Origin: an uncultured Lachnoanaerobaculum sp.
Lineage (GTDB): Bacteria; Bacillota; Clostridia; Lachnospirales; Lachnospiraceae
Assembly (NCBI GenBank): GCA_937925515.1
Contig: CALALP010000029.1
Location: 1 to 9,378 of the forward strand
Direction: 5' to 3'
DNA: 9,378 nucleotides
Part shown: positions 1 to 7,674 of the stretch, one piece after another
How positions within the stretch are numbered: the first letter of the stretch is position 1
How the letters are laid out: the number at the start of each line of letters is the position of its first letter
Position numbers and translations under genes: made by a program
Notes under the pieces: generated by a model
What the model was told of the DNA's origin: nothing
Database searches by the model: none
Seen by the model: the letters and a program-made list of their open reading frames with translations, nothing else

Positions 1-2
1 AC

Positions 3-22
3 TTAAGTATTATTAAGTATTA
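3..22. repeat. Tandem direct repeat, two 10-bp units
   Basis: Two perfect adjacent copies of TTAAGTATTA (3-12 and 13-22), preceded by AC, so that positions 1-8 also form the palindrome ACTTAAGT. They lie in the 76 bases downstream of the galactosidase stop codon. That stretch is otherwise AT-rich, contains no ORF and no convincing hairpin plus T-run terminator in either direction. The repeat could belong to the control region of a gene beyond the left edge or be simple AT-rich sequence. No function can be assigned. Confidence 0.5.
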
Positions 23-76
23 AATAATAGCTTGAAAAATAAATTTACAGAAAAAATTTCACAGACTCGACTCAAC

Positions 77-3000
77 CTAATTCATAGTTTGTACAACTCC
101 ATTTACTACCCATTCGCCTTGCTCATTTACTGTATAGCCGTCTATGGTTGTAGCATTTGAGGTCATCTTACCATAACTTTCTTCCTTATCACTAAAGTAA
201 TAACATCTTAGTTTATTGTCGACACCCATAATCCAATGCCAACCTGTAAACATTTGTCCCTCTTTAGAAGTCTTTGCGTCATTTAGATAATACACTTCAT
301 TATCCTTTGAAACAAACCATTTTGTACGCATATTTCCGTCTTGGTCAAATAAGTACCATATCTTTTGGTTACCCTCCATAGTAAATGCCCATTGATTTAT
401 AGCCTTATTTCCGTCTAGGTTCTTAAACTGCCATACTCCATTTTCCAAAACCCAATTTCCCTTAAGTTCTATTGAAGTATTTAGAGGCTTAGTTTGTGCA
501 GAGCTTGAATTTTTATTTTGTTTAGTCTTAGATATTGTACTAAAAGTTCTTGATGAACCTCCACCTGAACCACCTCCACTATAACTTGGAGTAGTTATAT
601 TTTTCTTAGGCTCTGATTTACTTTCAGTGCTTGGACTATTTACCTTTGGCTCTGATTTGCTTTCAGTACTTGGATTACTTGCCTTTGGTTCTTCCTTACT
701 TTCTGTGCTTGGACTACTTGCTTTCGGTTCTTCTTTACTTTCTGTGCTTGGACTACTTGCTTTCGGTTCTTCTTTACTTTCAGTACTTGGATTACTTGCC
801 TTTGGCTTTTCTTTATCTTCTGTATTTGGCTTAGTTTCCGGTTTTTCTGTGATTTTTGAAGATTTAAGTTCATTAAATAATGTTTTCAATGTACTTATCA
901 TATTTTCATAATCTGCAACCGTACTCTTTTCAAGCTTTAATAAATCTTCTGCTCTTTGTAAACCTAAAGCTAATTTCTCCCATTCATTTACAGAATACTT
1001 ATTCTTATCAAAAGAAGATAGTTCATCTTTTACAAAACTAATATATTGTCTAAGTTTAGTCTTTGCAATTATTATATCCTCAGGTATTGGAAGTTTTTTA
1101 TAAACTGCCTTATATACTTCATTTTTATATGCTTTCTTTACTTCCTTACCCCAAGATACAAACTCATATCCCTCTCTTACAGGATTAGCAGGAGCAATAG
1201 GCATTTCTCCTGCCTCTACATATACTGTTTGAATAAGTCTATCATCAAAGTCTACAAATTTAATTTCATAATTCTTATTATAATAAACTCCATAAACTTT
1301 ATCAGTTGACATTATAAATTCCATAAAGCTATCGCTATAAGCAGTATCTATAACTTCAGGTTCGTCTTTTCCATAAGCAACTACTCTGTAATCACGCATA
1401 TTTCTATCTGCCTTAGGTACTTCAATTTTCACAGGTATTGAATAAGCATTTTCAATATCACTTTTACTTCCTGCTACGTCTTTGATAAGTTTCGGATTTA
1501 TATAAAATTCGCCAACATCTTCATTTTTATTATCAACTATTTCTCTAATTGATTGTAAAGCATTTGCATTTGTAGCAAGTGTTTGTGGAATAGTTTGGCT
1601 CTTTGTAAGTTTGAGTGAAACACTTATTTTTTCGCCATTTCTTAAAGCTACTTTTTCTTCATCAGTAAGATTTTCTTCAAGTATGGAATCTAAAACTTTA
1701 GTATCGGCACTTGCATACCAATTTGCAGGAACAGTATCTGCAAAAGTATCATATACATAGCCGTCAACAGGTCTATAAACAGCTTTTACATCTACTGAGT
1801 GTTCAGGCATTGTAAAGTTTAATATATTTACATCATTTTCAACCATTTCTTCAAAGTTTACTCCACTCGGAGTTACTCTCCAATGTGAGAAAATTTTGCC
1901 TTGCTCAGGTTCTGCCATTACTATAATTTCCTGTCCTTTTTCAAAGTTACCACTCTGACCGTCATAAAGTTCATCTTCTATATATAACTTTGCATTTGTT
2001 ACATTTAATTCTCTACTTGACTCACTTATTATATAGAAACTTTTTTCTACTTTTCCACTATATTTAAGTATGCCCTCTACAACTGCCTTTGCTTTTCCCG
2101 GAATATTATTTTTTAAATATTTTACACGATAATCAATTCCGTATTTTAATGGTTGATTATTCTTAGTTACGGTTACTTCAGGCTTAACAGGCTTATCTAG
2201 GGATTTTACTTTAATTTTATCTTCAAGTAAACTTACTTTAATGTCTTCTGAGTTAATGTCTGTCTTTTCTTTTGCAAGTCTTACTCTTAACTCGCCTGCT
2301 GACATAAATTTATTTGCTTGATGACCTGCATCGCTATAAGTTTCAATTCCCTTAAGCCTTATAGAGGTTGTTTCTATTGGGGCAAATGTTGCCACTTTCC
2401 AGCCACCACTTCTATCCCATTCTCCCTCAGAGATTTTTTGCCAAGAGTTATCTACATAAGCCTCTACTTCATACTTCTTTACAATGCCGTTTGTCTGTCC
2501 GTCATTTCTTGCAAAATATCTTAAAGCCTCTATCTTTTTGCTTTCTTCCCAAGATAGAGTTATATGTCTGTTTTCAACAGGTGTAACCCTGCTCCAGTCA
2601 GTATGCCAATTAGTATCTGTATTTCCGTCTATGGCACGAGTTGCAGGTTCTCTTTGCTCTGAATTGCCTGCTGATACATTATACTTTGTATAATCATAAT
2701 CCCTACTACTATCATCAGCAGAGAGATTACTTGAAACCTCAGCTCCAAGTCTTATTGTAAATATATTTGTCTTAGAGTGATCTTCTGATTCCATAACTAT
2801 GAAATGCTCCTTAGCATTTAAAGGGCTTATATAAGTAAGTGCTGTATTGTCCTTAGACTCCATGTTTATGCTTTCTATAAATAGAGCCTCTGTTTCAAAA
2901 ACATTAGAATTTAATACTTCTGCACTGACCTCCTCATCATTTACTACAAGTTTCTTTAACCCTACTGTACTAAAGGTGTTAAATGAACCTACTGCCTTTT

Positions 3001-6000
3001 TCAGCTCTATTTCAGATATTCCTATTGTAGCTTTTCTTCCGGTAGGAGGGTCCATTTCACTTCCTTTTACATGAACTTTTAAGAATGTAAATGTAACAGG
3101 TGTAAAGCTATATTTATACTCTTTTCTATTTCCCTCAAACTCATTTCCTATTACTTCATTTACATTAAATTCAGTCCAAGTAGTTCCGTCATCTGAAGTA
3201 TAGAATTTAGTTGTATTAGCATCAGGATATCTAAGTGATGAATTGTCCCTTGCAAAGTTAATAACTATTTCGCCTATTCTTTGCTGTGTAGCATATTCAA
3301 ATATAATGTCAGCCTCTTTTATTCCTGCCTGTGCTGCACTCCAGTTAGACCATATAGTAGGATTTGCACCACCATTGACATTTTTAGATACCTCTACTTT
3401 TCCGTCATTTATAGCTGATAATGTATCATTTGCCGCCATGCCACCCTGATAACTTGTAAGTTTTAATGCATGAGGGGCAATATTTTCTCCTAATGTAATC
3501 TGTTCTGCTTGAACTCTTATGCTTGCCTTTACATTTCTTTCTTCGCCAAATATAACAGATTTACCCTCTACCTCAACTATTCCCTCATTTGCAAATACTG
3601 TATCTTCATACTCATTCCATGTTACAGGGAAGTTTACAAGTGTAACACTTCCATTTGAAAGAACTGCCGGTCTTGAACTTGGTAAGCTTGGGCTACTTCC
3701 AACAGGAATAGTGGTTGAATAATTTAGTACTGCTGCAATATTATCAATGATATTTATATTTACAGCAACTTTATCTCCTGAAGAAATAGTTCCTTTAACT
3801 ACAAATGTTCCTGTTTTTTCTATTTTTTCCTGATTAATTTCTTCCCAGACTACCTTTTCATCTACTGAAGTAGAATCACTATAATTTACTGTAATCATTT
3901 CAGGAAGTACAGGCATATTACCTTTCTTTACATAATAATTTTTTGATGTTTTATAACTTACAACTTTTCTTGTGCCGGAATTTTCTACAGCATTTGAAGT
4001 AATATTTACTGTTGTAGACTCCAGTCCGTCTGCACTTGCAGTAACACTTATTTCTCCTGCCTCATTAGTTGACTGCACTATTGCAAGTACCTTTCCGGAA
4101 AATGCATTTCTTCTGTCAGCCTTATATGAGGACAAATCAACTGAATTTCCATTGTCAACTCCTACAAGTTTTCCTGCTCCGTTTACAGTGAATTTAATGT
4201 CATTAGCTGCATCAGGAATAATGTTTCCGTCCTCATCTGTAACTTCTACCTCAACATAAGCTAAGTCTTCTCTATCAGCCTTAAGTTCAGTCTTATTCTT
4301 ATAAGTTTTAGCTATAAGTTTCTTTGCAGGCTTAGGAGTCTTAACTATACTATTACCTATTGTATCATTTATAGGAATTGTTCCATTTTCATCACTAAAA
4401 GCAACTGCTCTAAGTGTTCCGTCTTGATAAGGTACTGACCATTGTAAATATAGATTCTTATGTGCTACATTAGACTTTCCCTCTCCCTCATATAATTGAT
4501 AGCTATATTTTCCTCCATTACTTGCTTTTGTTGTAAATGTCTTAAGCCCCAAATCCTGCTCAGTTCCATTTTCAGGAGTAAAATAAAGTCTTACACTCTT
4601 AGCATTTGAATAAACAACTACAGAAACTTCTCCACCTGCATTTTTCTCAACCACATCTTCTTTCCAAGCCGGAAGTATATGCAAGGTTGTACTATCATTA
4701 TTCCATAAACTTCTATAAAGATAGTAACTGTCCTTTGGAAAACCTGCTGTGTCAACTATACCAAAGAAAGAATTTTTAGGTGCAGGCCAGCTATTATTTC
4801 TACCTCCCTTAGCACCTCTATTAGTTCCGTTCCAATGAGTAGGCTCTCCAATATAGTCAAAACCTGTCCAAACATATTCGCCTGCTATATAATCTCTTTG
4901 GATAATGTCATACCAAGCATCACTCGCCACCTTGCCCCAACCTACTGTTGATTCATCATAGGAGGTAAGCTGATTATTACCATTTTTACCTAAATAACCA
5001 TTAATCTTATAAATTCCTCTACTATTTACAGCAGATGCAGTTTCAGATGCATAAATTTTCCATTCAGGTTGATTTCTATGCCAATTATCAAGTTGAGCCG
5101 CTTTTGCATAGTTTAAACCAACTATTCCATTTGCTTCATTAAGATTTTGAGCTATACGACCATAAATGCTGCCAATATTACTTCCCTTTAGCCTATTATC
5201 TCCTGTGGTAACCAATCTTGTACTATCTTCATCTTTAGCCCAATTAATCAGTTTTTGAGAAGTGCTTACATAGGACTCATTTTCTGCCGCTCCCTCTGTA
5301 ACCTCATTTCCAAGCGACCACATAATAACTGACGGAGAATTATAATCTCTTTTTATTATACTTCTTAGGTCAGATTCAGCCCAAGTCATATTACTTTTTT
5401 CTGCCTTTTTATTGAAAAATCTTGCATAATCATAGTTATTGCCATTCTTAGAATATTCCCAACCGTCAAATGCCTCCTCTATAACAAGCATTCCAAGTTC
5501 ATCACAAATTTCTATAAACTCTCTTGCAGCAGGATTATGTGTAACTCTGATTGAATTACAACCCATGTCTTTTAGAATCTCTATTTGCCTTTTCATCGCA
5601 TTAGGATTTGCAACTGCCCCCAATGCTCCTTGGTCATGGTGCATACAAACGCCTTTAAGTTTCATATACTCGCCATTTAAAGAAAAGCCGTTATTACTTT
5701 GAAATTTAAAATATCTAAAGCCATAGTCATTGAAAATTGTATCAACCACTTCGCCGTCAACTTTAACTTCAGTTTTTACAGTATATAGATTAGGATTTTT
5801 AACGCTCCAAAGTTTTGGTGCTGTTACAGGAATTTCAGATTTAATATCACTAGTATTTTCTGATTCTATCTCAGTTTCCACACTTTCAAAAATTGCTATA
5901 ACCTCTTGCTTACCCTTTTCATAAAGAGTATGTGTCAAGGTTACTTGCTTTTTTAAATCTGAATCATTTTTTATTTTTGTATCTACTATAAGAGAAGTAT

Positions 6001-6772
6001 TTGAGATGTCATTTTCAAGATTTGGACTTGAAAGTTTAATACCATTTAAATCAACATGGACTTTATCTGTTATAGTAATTGCAGTATTTCTATAAATACC
6101 ACTACCTGAATACCACCTACTAGACGGCACTTGATGATTTACCTTGACTGCTATTACATTTTCCTCTCCAAAATTTATATAAGGTGTTATGTCAAATGAA
6201 AATGAAGTATAGCCATAAGGATGATTTCCAAGTAAATGCCCATTTACCCAAATTGTTGAGTCCATATAAACCCCACCAAAATCAATCCTTACTTTTTTAT
6301 CACTAAGTTCTTGTGAAAGAGTAAATGACTTTCTATACCAACCAATGCCACCGGCAAGATAACCACTCTCTGCCTCAAAATTTTTATTAAACTCTTGTTC
6401 AATGCTGTAATCATGTGGTAAATCTACATTTCTCCATGAAGAGTCATCATAGTTTTTAACCTCTGCCCCCTCAGCATTTCCAAGATAAAACTTCCAATTA
6501 TCATTGAAACTTTGAGTCCTATTTTCTCCTTTTATAACACTTGAATAAATAACTTCAGGCTCTGAACTCATCTGAAAACTAGATACATCTTCATTTCCCC
6601 CTGTATTATTTTGAGTACTCAAGTTTTCTAAATTACTTATATCTGTATCAGTATCCACATAGCTTGAAAAATTCAAACTATTTACATAGTTCTCTGCACT
6701 TACAGTTATACAGGAATTTAGAACAAATGAAATACACATTCCAAATGCTACCACCTTTTTAAGTCTAAACAT
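77..6772 (-). CDS. bgaA-like: Large secreted, wall-associated GH2 beta-galactosidase (BgaA-like)
   Basis: Predicted exo-beta-galactosidase removing terminal beta-linked galactose from glycans outside the cell; 2231 residues. A signal peptide covers about residues 1-26 (K5-K6, hydrophobic core, VSA cleavage site). Domains in order: GH2 sugar-binding jelly roll about 88-235; GH2 Ig-like 237-355; TIM barrel 357-690 with acid/base E490 in SLGNE and nucleophile E577 in YASETAS; DUF4982-like 705-795; GH2 C-terminal domain 5-like 820-925; two Big_4-like Ig modules 935-1087; discoidin/CBM-like 1093-1258; Ig/cadherin-like 1262-1343; a clear F5/8 type C (CBM32-like) module 1347-1500; Ig-like with YGIDYRVKY 1505-1582; divergent InlB repeat 1587-1667; unassigned 1668-1832; InlB-type repeat 1833-1892; FIVAR-like helices 1900-1970; 13-residue repeats and Gly-rich linker 1980-2075; aromatic cell-wall/choline-binding-type repeats 2104-2226. 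There is no LPXTG motif and no C-terminal membrane anchor, unlike pneumococcal BgaA. The start is supported by a GGGGGG-containing ribosome site 5 nt upstream. The galactosidase assignment follows the GH2 subfamily motifs; linkage specificity and natural glycan are unknown, and a related GH2 activity is possible. Confidence 0.9.
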   Translation of the reverse strand: MFRLKKVVAFGMCISFVLNSCITVSAENYVNSLNFSSYVDTDTDISNLENLSTQNNTGGNEDVSSFQMSSEPEVIYSSVIKGENRTQSFNDNWKFYLGNAEGAEVKNYDDSSWRNVDLPHDYSIEQEFNKNFEAESGYLAGGIGWYRKSFTLSQELSDKKVRIDFGGVYMDSTIWVNGHLLGNHPYGYTSFSFDITPYINFGEENVIAVKVNHQVPSSRWYSGSGIYRNTAITITDKVHVDLNGIKLSSPNLENDISNTSLIVDTKIKNDSDLKKQVTLTHTLYEKGKQEVIAIFESVETEIESENTSDIKSEIPVTAPKLWSVKNPNLYTVKTEVKVDGEVVDTIFNDYGFRYFKFQSNNGFSLNGEYMKLKGVCMHHDQGALGAVANPNAMKRQIEILKDMGCNSIRVTHNPAAREFIEICDELGMLVIEEAFDGWEYSKNGNNYDYARFFNKKAEKSNMTWAESDLRSIIKRDYNSPSVIMWSLGNEVTEGAAENESYVSTSQKLINWAKDEDSTRLVTTGDNRLKGSNIGSIYGRIAQNLNEANGIVGLNYAKAAQLDNWHRNQPEWKIYASETASAVNSRGIYKINGYLGKNGNNQLTSYDESTVGWGKVASDAWYDIIQRDYIAGEYVWTGFDYIGEPTHWNGTNRGAKGGRNNSWPAPKNSFFGIVDTAGFPKDSYYLYRSLWNNDSTTLHILPAWKEDVVEKNAGGEVSVVVYSNAKSVRLYFTPENGTEQDLGLKTFTTKASNGGKYSYQLYEGEGKSNVAHKNLYLQWSVPYQDGTLRAVAFSDENGTIPINDTIGNSIVKTPKPAKKLIAKTYKNKTELKADREDLAYVEVEVTDEDGNIIPDAANDIKFTVNGAGKLVGVDNGNSVDLSSYKADRRNAFSGKVLAIVQSTNEAGEISVTASADGLESTTVNITSNAVENSGTRKVVSYKTSKNYYVKKGNMPVLPEMITVNYSDSTSVDEKVVWEEINQEKIEKTGTFVVKGTISSGDKVAVNINIIDNIAAVLNYSTTIPVGSSPSLPSSRPAVLSNGSVTLVNFPVTWNEYEDTVFANEGIVEVEGKSVIFGEERNVKASIRVQAEQITLGENIAPHALKLTSYQGGMAANDTLSAINDGKVEVSKNVNGGANPTIWSNWSAAQAGIKEADIIFEYATQQRIGEIVINFARDNSSLRYPDANTTKFYTSDDGTTWTEFNVNEVIGNEFEGNRKEYKYSFTPVTFTFLKVHVKGSEMDPPTGRKATIGISEIELKKAVGSFNTFSTVGLKKLVVNDEEVSAEVLNSNVFETEALFIESINMESKDNTALTYISPLNAKEHFIVMESEDHSKTNIFTIRLGAEVSSNLSADDSSRDYDYTKYNVSAGNSEQREPATRAIDGNTDTNWHTDWSRVTPVENRHITLSWEESKKIEALRYFARNDGQTNGIVKKYEVEAYVDNSWQKISEGEWDRSGGWKVATFAPIETTSIRLKGIETYSDAGHQANKFMSAGELRVRLAKEKTDINSEDIKVSLLEDKIKVKSLDKPVKPEVTVTKNNQPLKYGIDYRVKYLKNNIPGKAKAVVEGILKYSGKVEKSFYIISESSRELNVTNAKLYIEDELYDGQSGNFEKGQEIIVMAEPEQGKIFSHWRVTPSGVNFEEMVENDVNILNFTMPEHSVDVKAVYRPVDGYVYDTFADTVPANWYASADTKVLDSILEENLTDEEKVALRNGEKISVSLKLTKSQTIPQTLATNANALQSIREIVDNKNEDVGEFYINPKLIKDVAGSKSDIENAYSIPVKIEVPKADRNMRDYRVVAYGKDEPEVIDTAYSDSFMEFIMSTDKVYGVYYNKNYEIKFVDFDDRLIQTVYVEAGEMPIAPANPVREGYEFVSWGKEVKKAYKNEVYKAVYKKLPIPEDIIIAKTKLRQYISFVKDELSSFDKNKYSVNEWEKLALGLQRAEDLLKLEKSTVADYENMISTLKTLFNELKSSKITEKPETKPNTEDKEKPKASNPSTESKEEPKASSPSTESKEEPKASSPSTESKEEPKASNPSTESKSEPKVNSPSTESKSEPKKNITTPSYSGGGSGGGSSRTFSTISKTKQNKNSSSAQTKPLNTSIELKGNWVLENGVWQFKNLDGNKAINQWAFTMEGNQKIWYLFDQDGNMRTKWFVSKDNEVYYLNDAKTSKEGQMFTGWHWIMGVDNKLRCYYFSDKEESYGKMTSNATTIDGYTVNEQGEWVVNGVVQTMN
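95..463 (-). repeat. Cell-wall/choline-binding-type repeats at the C terminus of the galactosidase
   Basis: Encodes residues 2104-2226. It contains about five degenerate units of roughly 20 residues with the aromatic-glycine pattern of CW_binding/choline-binding repeats: GNWVLENGVWQF, NQWAF...IWYLFDQDGNM, TKWFV...VYYLND, FTGWHW...RCYYFSD, and a final unit ending EWVVNGVVQ. In the known family such units bind choline on teichoic acids or other wall polymers non-covalently. Here they would replace sortase anchoring. The ligand cannot be read from the sequence. Confidence 0.7.
602..796 (-). repeat. Five 39-bp tandem repeats encoding a Pro/Ser/Glu/Lys stalk
   Basis: Five in-frame 39-bp units encode the 13-residue motif S-[NS]-PSTESK-[ES]-EPK-x (residues 1993-2057). 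A degenerate sixth unit, TKPNTEDKEKPKA, precedes them (residues 1980-1992, about 797-835). The copies at 711-749 and 750-788 differ at only two bases, so the array has expanded or been homogenised recently. This is a low-complexity, charged, proline-containing linker between the FIVAR-like helices and the wall-binding module, probably a spacer through the wall. Unit number is likely to vary between strains. Confidence 0.9.
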
Positions 6773-6777
6773 AGTAT

Positions 6778-6786
6778 CCCCCCTTT
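6778..6786 (-). promoter_or_regulatory. Ribosome binding site of the galactosidase gene
   Basis: On the minus strand AAAGGGGGG lies 5 nt before the ATG at 6772. It is the only good Shine-Dalgarno-like match near the start, and it selects the Met that begins the signal peptide. Confidence 0.75.
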
Positions 6787-6799
6787 ACTCTTTCATCTT

Positions 6800-6815
6800 A
6801 TAACCAATAGGTTAT
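6800..6815. promoter_or_regulatory. Operator-like perfect inverted repeat upstream of the galactosidase gene
   Basis: ATAACCAATAGGTTAT: two perfect 6-bp arms (ATAACC and GGTTAT) around a 4-bp centre. It sits 28 bp upstream of the galactosidase ATG and 14 bp downstream of the predicted -10 box, that is, around +8 to +23 of the predicted transcript. Symmetry, size and position suit a dimeric repressor acting as a roadblock. The arms are short, so an RNA hairpin would be weak. The regulator is unknown and is not encoded in this window. Confidence 0.5.
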
Positions 6816-6829
6816 TTTAAATAAATATT

Positions 6830-6858
6830 AACATACTTAAGCCTATTTTAATATTCAA
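6830..6858 (-). promoter_or_regulatory. Candidate sigma-A promoter for the galactosidase gene
   Basis: On the minus strand: -35 TTGAAT (6858-6853), a 17-bp spacer, and -10 TATGTT (6835-6830). Each box matches four of six consensus positions. The background is very AT-rich, so chance matches are common; the exact 17-bp spacing and the nearby inverted repeat are the supporting points. Confidence 0.4.
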
Positions 6859-6998
6859 TATTCTATATATAAATTATGATTTTTTATCATCGTTAAGCAT
6901 TATATATAATAATGTAAAAACACTCAAGCTTATATTTGTGAGATATTTATATGATTTTTATTAAAAACTTATCTCTTATATTTACTTTTCTATATAAA

Positions 6999-7028
6999 TT
7001 CAAGCTTTAGAAAAGTTTATGATATAAT
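6999..7028 (+). promoter_or_regulatory. Candidate extended -10 promoter for the methionine sulfoxide reductase gene
   Basis: A perfect -10 box TATAAT (7023-7028) is preceded by TGA, giving the TGn extended -10 element (7020-7022). A weak -35 (TTCAAG, 6999-7004) lies 18 bp upstream. The predicted start, near 7035, leaves a leader of about 30 nt. A second TATAAT at 6905-6910 is also possible but lies further away. Confidence 0.6.
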
Positions 7029-7041
7029 AATGGCATATCTT

Positions 7042-7051
7042 AAAGGAAAGG
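7042..7051 (+). promoter_or_regulatory. Ribosome binding site of the methionine sulfoxide reductase gene
   Basis: AAAGGAAAGG lies 13 nt before the ATG at 7065. The spacing from the last G-rich part (GGAAAGGG, ending at 7052) is 12 nt, slightly long, but no other start codon in this frame fits better. Confidence 0.6.
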
Positions 7052-7064
7052 GAACAAATTTAAT

Positions 7065-7535
7065 ATGAAAACCACTGACTATACAATGCTTTGTAAGCAA
7101 CTCAAATCTCTTGCTGAGATAGAAAAAAACTATCTCCCACTACTTGCCAATGCGTCAGCTCTACTAAATGAAAATTTACATACTATAAATTGGGTGGGAT
7201 TTTACCTTTTAACCTCAAAAAATAAGCTAGTTTTAGCACCATTTCAAGGTAAAGTAGCTTGTGTACATATAGAAATCGGAAAGGGAGTTTGTGGAACTTC
7301 TGTAAAACTTGATAAGACCTTACTTGTGGAAAATGTACATGAATTTGACGGGCATATTGCCTGTGATAGTGCCTCAGAATCAGAAATAGTAATCCCAATA
7401 CATGATAAATTTGGAAATGTAAAGGGGGCTTTAGATATAGACAGCCCTATTCAAAAAAGATTTAATGAAAATGATAAGATTGGGCTTGAGGCATTTGTAA
7501 AGGTACTTGAGGAAAATATAGAGTTTGAGGGATAG
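7065..7535 (+). CDS. msrC: Free methionine-(R)-sulfoxide reductase, GAF domain
   Basis: Reduces the R epimer of free (not protein-bound) methionine sulfoxide to methionine in the cytoplasm, normally with thioredoxin as reductant. The 156-residue protein is a single GAF domain with no signal peptide or membrane segment, which is the usual length for this family. Signature blocks are all present: NWVGFYL (42-48), APFQGKVAC (58-66), GKGVCG (72-77) and HIACDSASESEIVIPI (97-112). The three family cysteines are C66, C76 and C100. Their spacing (10 and 24 residues) is the same as for Cys84, Cys94 and Cys118 of E. coli MsrC, the catalytic and resolving set, so activity is expected. The gene appears to stand alone: it is divergent from the galactosidase and convergent with the sirtuin operon, with its own extended -10 promoter and a hairpin at its stop codon. 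Confidence 0.93.
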   Translation: MKTTDYTMLCKQLKSLAEIEKNYLPLLANASALLNENLHTINWVGFYLLTSKNKLVLAPFQGKVACVHIEIGKGVCGTSVKLDKTLLVENVHEFDGHIACDSASESEIVIPIHDKFGNVKGALDIDSPIQKRFNENDKIGLEAFVKVLEENIEFEG

Positions 7536-7554
7536 GGGGGAGGGAATCCCCCCT
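7534..7554 (+). terminator. G/C-rich hairpin overlapping the reductase stop codon
   Basis: Arms AGGGGGG (7534-7540) and CCCCCCT (7548-7554) form a perfect 7-bp stem with a 7-nt loop, starting inside the TAG stop codon. The following sequence, GTTTCTTTGATT, is T-rich but interrupted, so Rho-independent termination is plausible but not textbook. On the opposite strand there is no T-run, so it is a poor terminator for the convergent sirtuin operon. Confidence 0.55.
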
Positions 7555-7568
7555 GTTTCTTTGATTAA

Positions 7569-7643
7569 TTATTCATCAGTTGCTGTTTGCTCTTCCTCTG
7601 CAATTTTAAATTCAATAACTAAATATTTTGGAATATTATTTTT
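7569..7643 (-). pseudogene. Possible remnant: C-terminal tail of a lost coding sequence
   Basis: In the 139-bp gap between two convergent genes, one minus-strand frame reads 24 codons ending IEFKIAEEEQTATDE then TAA. This acidic, Glu/Thr-rich ending looks like a genuine protein C terminus rather than AT-rich noise. The frame is closed upstream by an in-frame TAA (7644-7646), next to a run of seven A (7637-7643 as T). There is no start codon or ribosome site. It may be the decayed end of a gene that once followed the sirtuin in the operon. The product is not recognised, and the stretch is short enough to be chance. Confidence 0.3.
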
Positions 7644-7674
7644 TTAATACTTTCCACCCACTAACCACCTATTT

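Noticed and set aside
1..76. Terminator for the galactosidase gene
   Set aside because: No stem of useful length followed by a T-run can be found; GAGTC repeats near 62-75 are direct, not inverted.
627..911. Plus-strand hydrophobic repeat ORF of 94 codons opposite the stalk repeats
   Set aside because: It is the antisense shadow of the 39-bp repeats, which keep all frames open because the unit length is a multiple of three. It has no ribosome site, and the minus-strand frame is the conserved protein.
2318..5924. Several plus-strand ORFs of 64-95 codons opposite the galactosidase gene
   Set aside because: All lie antisense to a single continuous GH2 protein with recognisable domains. They have no domain features and no good start signals.
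6707..6715. Possible lipobox (LNSC, Cys21) making the galactosidase a lipoprotein
   Set aside because: Asn at the -2 position is unusual, a normal VSA cleavage site follows at residue 26, and the C-terminal wall-binding module already explains surface retention.
6951..7067. Tiny plus-strand ORFs in the divergent promoter region (19 and 12 codons)
   Set aside because: They have no ribosome site, and the ATG of the 12-codon frame (7030) lies upstream of the predicted transcription start.
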